From Hyphococcus sp. (lineage in GTDB: Bacteria > Pseudomonadota > Alphaproteobacteria > Caulobacterales > Parvularculaceae): a stretch of DNA of 64,000 nt. Within the stretch, counting starts at the first letter, position 1, and the number at the start of each line of letters is the position of its first letter. The stretch spans positions 1 to 64,000 of the forward strand of contig JAJFGA010000001.1 in the NCBI GenBank assembly GCA_021776375.1, in the 5' to 3' direction. Under the pieces are notes generated by a model. The model did not search any database. It worked only from the letters and a program-made list of their open reading frames with translations, and was not told where the DNA came from. Of this stretch, positions 17,649-26,089 are shown piece after piece. The translations under genes and the position numbers were made by a program.

Positions 17649-18344
17649 TCAGGCGCCGATCTCGATTTCTGCGAGGATCGCCCGTGCGGCCTTGGCGCGG
17701 TCGTCAGCGGCGATAATTGGCCGTCCGACCACCAGATAATCCGCGCCGGCGCGAATGGCGTCTGCTGGCGTCGCGATGCGGCTTTGGTCGTTGGCGTCCG
17801 CGCCGGCGGGGCGAATGCCGGGGGTGACAATCGTCAACGCATCGCCAAACCGCGCCCGGATCGCGGCGGCTTCTTGTGCAGAGGCGATAACACCATCGGC
17901 GCCCGCCTCGGCGGCAAATTCTGCGCGTTTCAAAACCAGCGCCTCAACCGACATATCGATACCGGATTGGCGAAGGCTGTCGCGGTTGAGGCTGGTCAAA
18001 ACCGTAACGGCAAGAATTTTCAACCGCGCATCGTCGCCGCGCCCATCAACGGCGCCCTTCAAAACATCCGGCTCGGCATGAACGGTCAGAAAATCCCCGC
18101 CAAACTTGCAGATGCTTTTCACACCGCGCTCCACCGTCGCGCCGATATCGTGAAATTTAAAGTCGAGGAACACCTTTTTGCCTTCGGCAGAAAGCCGTTC
18201 GGCAAGCGCCAGTCCACCGATCGGCATTAGCTGATAGCCGATTTTGTAAAACTGGCCGGCAGGCCCGATGGCGTCAATCACCTCTTGCGCCGCCACAGAG
18301 GTCGGCAGGTCCAGGGCGATGATCAGGCGGGTATTGGCGCTCAT
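17649..18344 (-). CDS. pyrF: Orotidine 5'-phosphate decarboxylase
   Basis: Last step of UMP synthesis, in the cytoplasm. The N-terminal IIALDLPTS, the catalytic FLDFKFHDIGATV block, GVIASAQEA, IVTPGIRPAG and DYLVVGRPI segments define the short prokaryotic class I enzyme. Length 231 aa is normal. Its ATG overlaps the nth stop by four bases (ATGA), so the two genes are translationally coupled; that pairing with a DNA repair enzyme has no obvious functional reason. Identification is secure. Confidence 0.96.
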   Translation of the reverse strand: MSANTRLIIALDLPTSVAAQEVIDAIGPAGQFYKIGYQLMPIGGLALAERLSAEGKKVFLDFKFHDIGATVERGVKSICKFGGDFLTVHAEPDVLKGAVDGRGDDARLKILAVTVLTSLNRDSLRQSGIDMSVEALVLKRAEFAAEAGADGVIASAQEAAAIRARFGDALTIVTPGIRPAGADANDQSRIATPADAIRAGADYLVVGRPIIAADDRAKAARAILAEIEIGA

Positions 18345-19090
18345 GCGGGAGCCTTCCGTTTTGCTTTTCGTTTCGGCCGGGCGGATTTTAATTTTGGCGT
18401 GCCGGCCATTTTACGTTTGGGTTTTGTCGGCTTTTGGGCCTCGCCTTTAAAGGCTTTATCTTTGTAAAGACAAAGGTCGACAATTGAGCAGGCGTCACAA
18501 TCGGGCGTGCGTGCTTTGCAGACATAACGGCCATGGAGGATCAGCCAGTGATGGGCGTGGCGCTTAAATTCCGGCGGGGTGATTTTTTCCAGGCCAGCCT
18601 CAACCTCAAGCGGGTTTTTTCCCGGCGCGAGGCCGGTTCTGTTCGACACCCGGAAAATGTGCGTATCGACGGCAATGGTCTCCGCGCCGAAGGCGACATT
18701 CATCACCACATTGGCGGTCTTGCGGCCAACGCCGGGCAGGCGCTCCAGCGCGGCGCGGTCTTCCGGCACGGCGCCGCCATAGTCGGCCAGCAACATCTTT
18801 GACAGCCCGATCACGTTCTTGGCTTTGTTGCGCCACAACCCGATGGTCTTGATGTAATCGCCGAGCTTTTTCTCACCGAGCGCGACCATGGCCTGCGGCG
18901 TATCGGCGGCGGCGAAGAGCTTTTTAGTGGCCTTGTTGACCCCCTCATCGGTCGCCTGCGCCGACAAGGCGACGGCGACGGTGAGCGTGAACGGGTCTTT
19001 ATAATAAAGCTCGGTTTGTGGTTCTGGCGTGTGCTCGGCGAGGCGCACAAAGATCTGTGCGGCGTCAGCTTTTTTTAGTTTTCGAGGCAT
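18341..19090 (-). CDS. nth: Endonuclease III
   Basis: Bifunctional DNA glycosylase/AP lyase for oxidised pyrimidines. The helix-hairpin-helix LPGVGRKTANVV carries catalytic K124, and D142 lies in VDTHIFR. The [4Fe-4S] ligands are C191, C198, C201 and C207, in the exact CX6CX2CX5C spacing. ATG 19090 is chosen; an in-frame TTG at 19099 adds three residues. The C-terminus has an extra lysine/arginine-rich tail beyond the cluster, common in alphaproteobacteria. It overlaps pyrF by four bases. The upstream region is AT-rich and holds a small putative membrane gene on the same strand. Confidence 0.97.
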   Translation of the reverse strand: MPRKLKKADAAQIFVRLAEHTPEPQTELYYKDPFTLTVAVALSAQATDEGVNKATKKLFAAADTPQAMVALGEKKLGDYIKTIGLWRNKAKNVIGLSKMLLADYGGAVPEDRAALERLPGVGRKTANVVMNVAFGAETIAVDTHIFRVSNRTGLAPGKNPLEVEAGLEKITPPEFKRHAHHWLILHGRYVCKARTPDCDACSIVDLCLYKDKAFKGEAQKPTKPKRKMAGTPKLKSARPKRKAKRKAPA

Positions 19091-19105
19091 AATTCTCAAT
19101 GTGAA

Positions 19106-19318
19106 TTATTTTTCTGATATTTTCTCGTCTGTCGTATCTTGTTCCAAAAATATTTCCAGTATTACGACGAATGATAGGAAGACCAAAGCGAATATCGAAA
19201 ACCTAGCCTGCTCGGTAAGGAGGCCATAGAAAAAGATAAATTCACCTGTAATCGCAAAAATGATGCGATGCATAACCGCCTGAACTCTAAACGGCAGCCA
19301 AGGAAGAATGTTTTCCAT
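19106..19318 (-). CDS. Small putative membrane protein
   Basis: Seventy codons from ATG 19318, encoding two hydrophobic segments (about residues 16-34 and 41-58) with a short loop and a charged C-terminus ending DEKISEK. The stretch is clearly AT-richer than its neighbours. No family is recognised and the ribosome binding site is weak, so it is a tentative gene. It ends 15 bp before nth on the same strand. The hydrophobic pattern is better than expected for a random frame in this GC-rich genome. Confidence 0.45.
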   Translation of the reverse strand: MENILPWLPFRVQAVMHRIIFAITGEFIFFYGLLTEQARFSIFALVFLSFVVILEIFLEQDTTDEKISEK

Positions 19319-19497
19319 CAATCAAAATCTCTAGTTGGGGCAGGCCTAGAGGGGCTAATCTCACCTTAACAGGAAACAAGAAACGGTAAAGTTTCGATGC
19401 GACAATTGCCCCTGCGCCCCGGCGCGACTATCCTCGCCGCCTTGGGCCGGGCGCTGTTCTGGTCTAAAGTTTGTATTCGTTGTCGGGTAATCCCCAA

Positions 19498-20040
19498 ATG
19501 GTCTGGTTCTTTGTCATTATCACGATCCCGCTGGTTGCTGCGGCGGTGTTTTATTGGCGCTGGCGGTGCGTGATTGACGCAGAAGTTACGGAAGGCGCGG
19601 CTATTGAATGGGCGCATCTGCAAAAAACTGAGCCGGAGTTTTTGGCCGGCATCAGCGAGGAAAAATTCCGCAAGATTTACGCCCTGGTGCACACGCCGCG
19701 CTTTCCGGGCTACGCACTGGCGATGATTACGACATTTTTTGTCTCCCTGCCGGTGACCTTTGCGGTCCTGGCTCTGGTGCTTTTGGGAGTGCAAGCCGTT
19801 GGCGTTGCGCCGGAGCCGGTGGACGTCGCCAATCGTCTGTTGCTGGATGGTGGAAAGTTGATGTTCTTCCGCTCGACGCCGCCGGAAGCGGCGCTTTATT
19901 ATATCCGCGATCTTGCCGGGTTTTATTATTTCTTCGGCGTCCTCGCCGTCTGGCTCGGCATTGTCGCCTTTTTCATGCGCCGGTTTCATCGCCGACGTCC
20001 GGGTTATCTGCGCGATGAAATCATCCGCACCCGCGAGTAA
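19498..20040 (+). CDS. Membrane protein of unknown function
   Basis: 180-aa protein with three probable transmembrane helices: near the N-terminus (about 2-19), the middle (about 75-100) and the C-terminus (about 145-166). A soluble loop carries EFLAGISEEKFRKIYALVHTPRF. The ATG at 19498 is preferred over an upstream TTG at 19471 because hydrophobic sequence begins there. It stops 13 bp before glyoxalase I and is probably cotranscribed with it. Similar proteins are known to me only as alphaproteobacterial hypotheticals, so no function is proposed. Confidence 0.75.
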   Translation: MVWFFVIITIPLVAAAVFYWRWRCVIDAEVTEGAAIEWAHLQKTEPEFLAGISEEKFRKIYALVHTPRFPGYALAMITTFFVSLPVTFAVLALVLLGVQAVGVAPEPVDVANRLLLDGGKLMFFRSTPPEAALYYIRDLAGFYYFFGVLAVWLGIVAFFMRRFHRRRPGYLRDEIIRTRE

Positions 20041-20053
20041 ACAGGAGGCATAG

Positions 20054-20494
20054 TTGCAATTTCTTCACACCATGGTCCGTGTCCGCGATCTCGATATTTC
20101 GCTGGATTTTTATTGTAACAAGCTCGGCCTGATGGAAGTGAACCGCTATGAGAACGAACATGCGCGCTTCACATTAGTGTTTCTCGCCGCGCCAAATGAT
20201 GTCGTCCGCGCCAAAGATGATCAGGCGCCGCTGGTGGAGCTTACCTATAATTGGGACACGGAAGATTATGATGGCGGGCGCAATTTCGGCCATCTCGCCT
20301 ATCGGGTCGATGATATTTACGCCTTGTGTCAGCGCCTGATGGATGGCGGCGTCACCATCAACCGGCCGCCGCGCGATGGGCATATGGCGTTTGTGCGCTC
20401 GCCTGATGGGATTTCAATCGAACTTCTGCAAAAAGGCGAGGCGCTAAGCCCGGCGGCGCCATGGGCGGAGATGGAAAATACGGGAAACTGGTAA
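20054..20494 (+). CDS. gloA: Lactoylglutathione lyase (glyoxalase I)
   Basis: Converts the methylglyoxal-glutathione hemithioacetal to S-lactoylglutathione. The start is a TTG at 20054: AGGAGG ends five bases before it, and the sequence MQFLHTMVRVRDLDISLDFY matches the normal GloA N-terminus, whereas the next ATG (20072) would cut into it. Metal-site regions are visible in the N-terminal H5, ELTYNW, the GHLAYRVDD segment and the C-terminal ISIELLQK glutamate. Length 146 aa. Follows the membrane protein gene by 13 bp. Confidence 0.94.
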   Translation: MQFLHTMVRVRDLDISLDFYCNKLGLMEVNRYENEHARFTLVFLAAPNDVVRAKDDQAPLVELTYNWDTEDYDGGRNFGHLAYRVDDIYALCQRLMDGGVTINRPPRDGHMAFVRSPDGISIELLQKGEALSPAAPWAEMENTGNW

Positions 20495-20564
20495 TTGGAC
20501 GACTTCTTTATTGCTTCTTTAACACGCTTTAGCTGATAAAATTGTAACGCTTAAAGGCCTATCG

Positions 20565-21539
20565 ATGACGGAAATATCCGTTTCTCTCAACCACGTCACC
20601 AAACGCTATGGCGCCTTTACGGCGGTCGATGATCTCTCATTTGACGTGGCGAAAGGCGAAATCTACGGATTTTTGGGACCTAATGGCGCCGGTAAAACCT
20701 CAACATTGCGGATGATGCTCGACATTATCCGTCCGAGCGCCGGGACCTTGGAAATCCTTGGCTCGACATCGGCCGTCACGGTTCGTCAGCGGATTGGTTA
20801 TCTCCCCGAGGAGCGCGGGCTATACCGGAAAATGAAAGCCGCCGAATCGATTGCCTATTTTGCGCAGCTGCGCGGGGTTCCGAAAAAGAAGGCCTATGCG
20901 AAAGCCTATGAACTGCTCGAACAATTCGGCCTTGAAAAATTCGCCCGCTCCAAAACCGAAGCGCTGTCCAAGGGCATGGCGCAAAAGGTTCAGTTGCTGA
21001 CCACCATCGCCCATGAGCCGGAGCTGCTTATTCTTGACGAGCCGTTTTCCGGTCTTGATCCAATCAATCAGCAGACGCTGGAAGAATTGATCAAACATCA
21101 AAGTGAAAGCGGGCGGACGATCATTTTTTCAACCCATGTGATGCAGCATGCTGAACGCTTATGCGACCGGTTCCTGATTATCGCCGAGGGCAAAAAGCGG
21201 TTTGAGGGCACCCTTAGTGAGGCGCGCGCAGCCTTCGCTCAGCGCCTGCATGTGCGCACCAATGCTTCAGCGCAAGCGTTAAGGGCGCTTGGCGCGGTCT
21301 TGGACATTCGCGTCGAAGAAGCGGGGCGGGAAGGCGAGGAGACGACCTATGAAATCGAGCTTGAAGACGGGGCTGACCCGCAGGAATTTTTGAAAAAAGC
21401 AATCGTCGCCGGCATCGCCATTTCCCGCTTTGAACAAGCCGGGGCGACGTTGCATGATATTTTCGTCGCGCTTGCAGGCGAGGAACAGGACGCAGCGCAA
21501 ACGGGCGTCGCGACGTTGCGCAAGGCGGCTGCGGAATGA
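20565..21539 (+). CDS. ABC transporter ATP-binding protein (NatA-like)
   Basis: Cytoplasmic ATPase of an ABC-2 exporter. Walker A GPNGAGKTST is near residue 38, followed by the Q-loop region YLPEERGLYRKM, the signature LSKGMAQKVQ (a variant of LSGGQ), Walker B LLILDEPFSGLD and the switch histidine in FSTHVMQHAE. The C-terminal extension (about 230-324) is typical of the NatA/DrrA branch. Its stop overlaps the permease start by four bases, so the two are one unit. LSKGM with EERGLY is characteristic of sodium-efflux-type NatA relatives; the real substrate is unknown. Confidence 0.93.
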   Translation: MTEISVSLNHVTKRYGAFTAVDDLSFDVAKGEIYGFLGPNGAGKTSTLRMMLDIIRPSAGTLEILGSTSAVTVRQRIGYLPEERGLYRKMKAAESIAYFAQLRGVPKKKAYAKAYELLEQFGLEKFARSKTEALSKGMAQKVQLLTTIAHEPELLILDEPFSGLDPINQQTLEELIKHQSESGRTIIFSTHVMQHAERLCDRFLIIAEGKKRFEGTLSEARAAFAQRLHVRTNASAQALRALGAVLDIRVEEAGREGEETTYEIELEDGADPQEFLKKAIVAGIAISRFEQAGATLHDIFVALAGEEQDAAQTGVATLRKAAAE

Positions 21540-23062
21540 ATTCGATCCGTCTCATCGCCTGGCGCGAATACAAGCAATATGTGTTTTCGCGGGGGTTTCT
21601 GCTGTTTCTCATCATGTTTCCCCTGGGCATGGTTCTCATTGGCGGCGCCATGGGCTTGCTGGAGCGCTCCAAGCCGACACGGCATTTTGTCGTCTATGAT
21701 GAAACCGGATTGTATACAGATGATATCGATCGCGAAATTGCGCGTCGCCACTTGCGGTCGTCGATAAATGTCTGGGATATGTATCTCAGCGTCAATGCCG
21801 ATCCGGCAGCGCTTGAGGCGGGCTCAATTCCGGCGCCTTTTTCGGCGCCGGACTTAACCGACCGGCGTGTCGCAGCTTTTGAAGAGGCGGGCGGGTTTGA
21901 TGCGGCCGCGGCCGCTGCCGCACCCTTTTTGAAGCCGGGCGCGGCGGCGTTTGTTCGGCCAAAGCTGCTGTTTCGCCGAATTGAGCTGCCGGCGGAAGCC
22001 GTCGCAGCAACCAGCCTTGCATCGGCCGAAGAAGCTTTGCGTCCCTATCTCCTTGAGCAACGCCTGGCGCCCATTAGCGAGGGTGATGCGGCGCGATTAT
22101 TTGCAGCGGTATTAATTCCGAAAACTTTCGGCGCCGATGAGGATGCAGCACCAGCGCAATATTGGAGCCGCAACCTTACCGATCAGGCGCTGGAGGCGAT
22201 CGTCACATCGGCGCTCAATTCGGCGTTGCAGCGCCAGGCGATTATCGATTTCGGACTGCCGCGCGAGGCGCTTGACGAAGTGGCGGCGATTGATGCGCCG
22301 GTCTCGGCGTTTCGACCCGACCGGGCGCGGAGTAAAGCCGAACTTGGTCTGAAGGACAGAATTGAAACCGCGCTGCCGGCTGTCCTTACCTATATGCTTT
22401 TGGTGATTATTTTTGGCGTCGGCAATTTGTTGTTGACCAATACGATTGAAGAACGCTCCAACAAGATTGTCGAGATCCTGCTGTCCTCGGTCACCGCCAA
22501 CCAGTTGATGATGGGGAAACTCATCGGCATCGCCGCCGTCGGCATGACCATGCCGACGATTTTTCTGGTCGGCGGTCTGGCGATGGCCATGGCCACCGGC
22601 GGTGACGCCAATGTTATGGGGATGGCGGTTGAAACCTTGTTTTCGACCAATTTGTTGTTGATCTATCTGTTCTATTTTCTCTGCGCCTATCTGATTTTTT
22701 CCATGATCTTTCTGGCGATCGGCGCGGTCTCGAACTCTTTGCAGGATGCACAATCTTATATGGGGCCGGTGATGCTTTTGGTATTTGCGCCCCTGCCGTT
22801 CATGATCATGGTTTTCCAAAACCCCAATGGTCTGGTCGCCACCATTCTCACATGGATCCCGATTTACACCCCTTATGCGGTGATGATGCGGGCGGCGGCT
22901 GATCCGCCCATGTGGGAAATTCTTGGCGCCACCGCGCTGATGCTCGCCTTCACACTCTTCCTGATGCGGATCATGGGGCGGATCTTCCGTCAGGCGATCC
23001 TGCAGGCCTCGCCGCCAAAAATCCGCGAAGTCTGGAAACTGGCGAGGAAGGAAAAGGCGTAG
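21536..23062 (+). CDS. ABC-2 type permease (NatB-like)
   Basis: 508-aa membrane partner of the preceding ATPase. One transmembrane helix lies at about residues 20-42, then a large extracytoplasmic domain (about 45-270), then five or six helices between about 280 and 495. The segment NTIEERSNKIVEILLSSVTANQLMMGKLIG is the conserved cytoplasmic coupling region of NatB/ABC-2 permeases, and the C-terminus is short and basic. ATG overlaps the ATPase TGA by four bases. Export of a small ion or compound is the family role; the substrate cannot be read from sequence. Confidence 0.92.
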   Translation: MNSIRLIAWREYKQYVFSRGFLLFLIMFPLGMVLIGGAMGLLERSKPTRHFVVYDETGLYTDDIDREIARRHLRSSINVWDMYLSVNADPAALEAGSIPAPFSAPDLTDRRVAAFEEAGGFDAAAAAAAPFLKPGAAAFVRPKLLFRRIELPAEAVAATSLASAEEALRPYLLEQRLAPISEGDAARLFAAVLIPKTFGADEDAAPAQYWSRNLTDQALEAIVTSALNSALQRQAIIDFGLPREALDEVAAIDAPVSAFRPDRARSKAELGLKDRIETALPAVLTYMLLVIIFGVGNLLLTNTIEERSNKIVEILLSSVTANQLMMGKLIGIAAVGMTMPTIFLVGGLAMAMATGGDANVMGMAVETLFSTNLLLIYLFYFLCAYLIFSMIFLAIGAVSNSLQDAQSYMGPVMLLVFAPLPFMIMVFQNPNGLVATILTWIPIYTPYAVMMRAAADPPMWEILGATALMLAFTLFLMRIMGRIFRQAILQASPPKIREVWKLARKEKA

Positions 23063-23298
23063 CAGCCACCTTCGTTCAGTGTTGGCTCAACCGGTCGCCG
23101 CAACACATACATTAAACCTGTCTGCTGGTGTTTCAAAATGCTCTCGCCTCGGTCAGGCCTCTAGATAAAGTGAGGGAAATGGGCTAAATTGGGCTCAGAC
23201 TCTAATATCCAGAAAAATATCATAAAATAGATTGTTGGCGCATGTGATCGGCCAACATTTTTTGATTTTAATCGCGACCCCAGGAAAGTTTTACAACG

Positions 23299-24294
23299 AT
23301 GAAAAGTTTTGGATTAATTATAATTGCGGCTGTCGCGGCAGTGGCGCACTTTTCGACACCCGCTCTCGCGGATCAAGATATTGAGAATGATCCATCGTTG
23401 GCGCTGCATGGTGCTGGCGAATATGTCGAAACGGTTCACGGAAAGCTTTATTACGAATCCGAAGGATCAGGACCGGTTGTTATGTTGGTGGCCGGCGGGC
23501 CGGGCAGCGGTCACGCTTCATTTCACCCATGGTTTTCACGCCTCGCAGACGATCACACTGTCATTTATTTTGATAACATTGGACGCGGTCGATCTGATCG
23601 GCTGGTGGATAATTCTATGTATACTGTGGAGCGGGACGCAGAAGACATCGAAGCGTTGCGCAAGGCGCTTGGAATTGAACAATTCGCGCTCATTGGGCAT
23701 TCATATGGTGGGATGCCCGCTCTTGCCTATGCGGTAAAGTATTCCAACAGGCTAACGCGGTTAGTTCTTTCCGACACAATTCATAGCGGAGAAGGTTGGC
23801 AACAAAATATTGACAGCGCAAACAATATTGCACGCAACCAGTTTCCGGAAGTGTGGCGGAGCCTTATGAAAATGCGAGAGCAAGGCGTCCTCTCCTCGGC
23901 CGATGCATATGCCAATCCATATGGCGGCGCATTAGGGGATCTCTATTGGCATGACTTTGGGAAAAGAAAACTACTTTTTCGTTCTGGGCAGCCAGAAGAC
24001 GCCTTCAATGGCGATGTATATTTTGCAATTTTGGGCGACGATCCTGAGTGGAAAGTAGGAGGCCCTATGGCGACGTTTGATCCTCGTCAAAAACTTGCTG
24101 AGATTGATACAAAAGTTTTAATTGCGGTTGGGCGCTATGACCGTGTCGCAACACCAAAAGTTGCGCTTGAACTTTTTGATGCTTTCGGTGCTGACAATGC
24201 TGAAATCGTTGTGTTTGAAAATAGCGCCCACCGGCCATGGATTGAAGAATCCGACGCCTACTTTGAGCGTATAGGCGAGTTTCTGGGTGAATAA
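23299..24294 (+). CDS. Exported alpha/beta hydrolase (proline iminopeptidase-like)
   Basis: Alpha/beta hydrolase with a Sec signal peptide (residues 1-24, ending TPALADQ). The fold's oxyanion block AGGPGSGH, the nucleophile elbow GHSYGG, a plausible catalytic Asp in GRYDRVATP and His in ENSAHRPW are in the order seen in proline iminopeptidases and related S33 enzymes. Length 331 aa. AGGAAAG precedes the ATG. Codon usage and base composition are noticeably AT-richer than in flanking genes (many ATT, AAA, TTT codons), and the flanks are AT-rich too, so the gene may be a recent arrival. Substrate is unknown. Confidence 0.88.
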   Translation: MKSFGLIIIAAVAAVAHFSTPALADQDIENDPSLALHGAGEYVETVHGKLYYESEGSGPVVMLVAGGPGSGHASFHPWFSRLADDHTVIYFDNIGRGRSDRLVDNSMYTVERDAEDIEALRKALGIEQFALIGHSYGGMPALAYAVKYSNRLTRLVLSDTIHSGEGWQQNIDSANNIARNQFPEVWRSLMKMREQGVLSSADAYANPYGGALGDLYWHDFGKRKLLFRSGQPEDAFNGDVYFAILGDDPEWKVGGPMATFDPRQKLAEIDTKVLIAVGRYDRVATPKVALELFDAFGADNAEIVVFENSAHRPWIEESDAYFERIGEFLGE

Positions 24295-24453
24295 TGCCGG
24301 CCAGTTTCAGGTCAATGCAGGCATTCTTTGAAGCAGTGTAGGCGTCCGTTTTCGGCGAGAATTTGACGGATTGATAAGTATCGCCCCAGGTATTTAACTG
24401 TAGGAAGCACTCTCACCGTTCATCCGTTCAGAGTTTTCGGGTAGGCTATAATT

Positions 24454-24699
24454 ATGAACGAGAAAAACCTATGGACGTTCGTCGTAGATTATGACGGCGG
24501 GACATATGTAAGCCAATTTAGAGCGTCAGACATTGAGGGCGCTATCTCTTTGTATAACAGTTCCGATCCATCGGGGCAGGGTGCTGTCCCAGTTGATTAT
24601 GCAGTAAAGCTTGACGGTCTGTCCTCAGCCTATTGTACTTCTGGTAACGGCAGTTCTGGTTTGCCCATACTCATCAACATCATACGCACGGCGCACTAA
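24454..24699 (+). CDS. Small hypothetical protein in an AT-rich patch
   Basis: 81 aa, beginning MNEKNLWTFVVDYDGGTYVSQF, reminiscent of small orphan proteins with a W-T-F-(VI)-(VM)-D-Y/F-x-GGTY N-terminal signature, but I cannot name a family. GGTAGG lies eight bases before the ATG. No signal peptide or membrane segment is seen. It follows the alpha/beta hydrolase on the same strand by 159 bp and shares its lower GC content. Function unknown; the WTFVVDYDGGTY pattern makes a real gene more likely than not. Confidence 0.5.
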   Translation: MNEKNLWTFVVDYDGGTYVSQFRASDIEGAISLYNSSDPSGQGAVPVDYAVKLDGLSSAYCTSGNGSSGLPILINIIRTAH

Positions 24700-24740
24700 T
24701 AAGATATTTGCTTCATCCAGCCTTTGGGGTGATCCACCTA

Positions 24741-24929
24741 CTACGCAGCGTCGCCTTCAGCCCGATAGATAAACTTACGGTCGCAATAGCCGCATTCGGC
24801 CTCGCCGTCGTCGAGGGAATACCACACCAGCGGGTGGCCAAGCGGGCCGCCGCCATCGCAGGAGATGCGGCGCTTGTCGACATAGATAATTTCCGGGTCC
24901 CGCGCGGGGGTGGTTTTGGTGTCGCTCAT
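24741..24929 (-). CDS. Small zinc-finger protein (zf-CHCC family)
   Basis: 62-aa protein of the CHCC zinc-finger family, related to the C-terminal zinc site of respiratory complex I subunit NDUFS6. Ligand pattern: C in RISCDGGG, H in LGHPLVW, and CxxC in ECGYCDRKF. ATG 24929 (MSDTKTTP) is favoured over the upstream in-frame start because other members begin just before this point. Alphaproteobacteria usually carry one such gene as a short unlinked unit. It may act in complex I maturation or zinc binding, but its bacterial role is unproven. Confidence 0.9.
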   Translation of the reverse strand: MSDTKTTPARDPEIIYVDKRRISCDGGGPLGHPLVWYSLDDGEAECGYCDRKFIYRAEGDAA

Positions 24930-25056
24930 GACGCGGCTCATTTCTGTTGTTTAAACTGCATTGCAGCCGTCAAATCGGTTCGTCAAGGGCGCCGCGACGT
25001 TGACCTTCGCACCCCCCGCCATGATATGACCCCGACAACAGTTTGAAAGCGCCCTT

Positions 25057-26019
25057 ATGAGCCAAAACCCCGATACCGGCGATTACGCCATCGCCGCACG
25101 CGGCGTCAGAAAAATCTATGCCGGGGATAAGAAGTCACCCCCGAAGGAAGCGCTTCGTGGCATCGACCTGATGATCCCGCGCGGGTCGATCTTTGGGCTT
25201 TTGGGGCCGAACGGGGCAGGCAAATCGACCTTCATCAATATTCTCGCGGGGTTGGTTCGTAAAACCGAAGGCTCGGTCTCGGTCTGGGGCTTTGACATTG
25301 ACAAAAACCCGCGCCAGGCGCGCGCCTCAATCGGGATCGTGCCGCAGGAAATCAACATGGATGTCTTCTTCACGCCGAAGGAGGCGCTGGAGATACAAGC
25401 CGGGCTTTACGGCGTGGCGAAGAAAAGCCGCCGCACCATGGAAATTCTTGGCGCGCTCGGCCTCGACGACAAGGCCGATGCTTATGTGCGCCAGCTATCG
25501 GGCGGCATGAAGCGCCGATTGCTGATCGCCAAGGCGATGGTGCATTCGCCGCCGATCCTGGTGCTCGATGAGCCGACAGCGGGCGTTGATATCGAGCTGC
25601 GCAAACAATTATGGGAATATGTCCTGGAGCTGCATGAAGCCGGCGTGACCATTGTTCTGACCACGCATTACCTTGAAGAAGCGCAAGAGCTTTGCGATCA
25701 AATCGCCATCATTCACGAAGGCGATGTTGTCGCTTGCGAGCCCACCGAAAAGTTGATTGCCTCGCTCGACCGTAAAACCTTGATGGTAACGCCGCTGGCG
25801 GAAATTGGCCCCGCGCCGGATTTGTCTCCCTATAGGGCGGAACTTACTCCGGATGGGCGCCTGGCGATCCCCTATCAACCGAGCAAGGCGCAGGTTGCAG
25901 AGATATTGGAGCGCGTCTCGGCCGCCGGTATCGGTGTTAAAGACCTGTCGACGGTAGAGGCCGATCTTGAGGATGTCTTTCTCGAGCTGACCTATAAAAC
26001 GACAAAGAAAATCGCCTGA
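25057..26019 (+). CDS. ABC transporter ATP-binding protein without adjacent permease
   Basis: ABC-2 exporter ATPase, 320 aa. Walker A GPNGAGKSTF, the Q-loop in GIVPQEI, signature LSGGMKRRL, Walker B ILVLDEPTAGVD and the switch His in TTHYLEEAQ are intact. The YadG/CcmA-type C-terminal domain ends with LEDVFLELT, usual for DrrA-like subunits. The next gene downstream is on the opposite strand, so the permease is not linked here; a partner must be elsewhere or have been lost. A dispersed palindrome follows its stop. Substrate unknown. Confidence 0.93.
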   Translation: MSQNPDTGDYAIAARGVRKIYAGDKKSPPKEALRGIDLMIPRGSIFGLLGPNGAGKSTFINILAGLVRKTEGSVSVWGFDIDKNPRQARASIGIVPQEINMDVFFTPKEALEIQAGLYGVAKKSRRTMEILGALGLDDKADAYVRQLSGGMKRRLLIAKAMVHSPPILVLDEPTAGVDIELRKQLWEYVLELHEAGVTIVLTTHYLEEAQELCDQIAIIHEGDVVACEPTEKLIASLDRKTLMVTPLAEIGPAPDLSPYRAELTPDGRLAIPYQPSKAQVAEILERVSAAGIGVKDLSTVEADLEDVFLELTYKTTKKIA

Positions 26020-26020
26020 A

Positions 26021-26065
26021 GCGTGATCAGGAAAACCGGGCCCTGGTTTTCCGCTTCGATCACGC
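26021..26065 (+). repeat. 45-bp imperfect palindrome of a common alphaproteobacterial type
   Basis: Outer arms GCGTGATC (26021-26028) and GATCACGC (26058-26065) enclose inner arms GGAAAACC (26030-26037) and GGTTTTCC (26045-26052) around GGGCCCT. From memory, palindromes with GTGATC or CATGATC ends and GAAAACCGG cores are dispersed in many alphaproteobacterial genomes. Here it separates two convergent genes. A partial TAGAGCAGGATC follows at 26081. Confidence 0.55.
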
Positions 26066-26089
26066 GACCACAAACACCCTAGAGCAGGA

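Noticed and set aside
22112-22819. Long minus-strand frame opposite the ABC permease
   Set aside because: Its composition (His, Gln, Arg, Asn) is that of the antisense of a hydrophobic gene; no start signal.
24447-24452. TATAAT just before the 81-aa ORF as its -10 box
   Set aside because: It lies only one base before the ATG, so a transcript from it would start inside the ORF.
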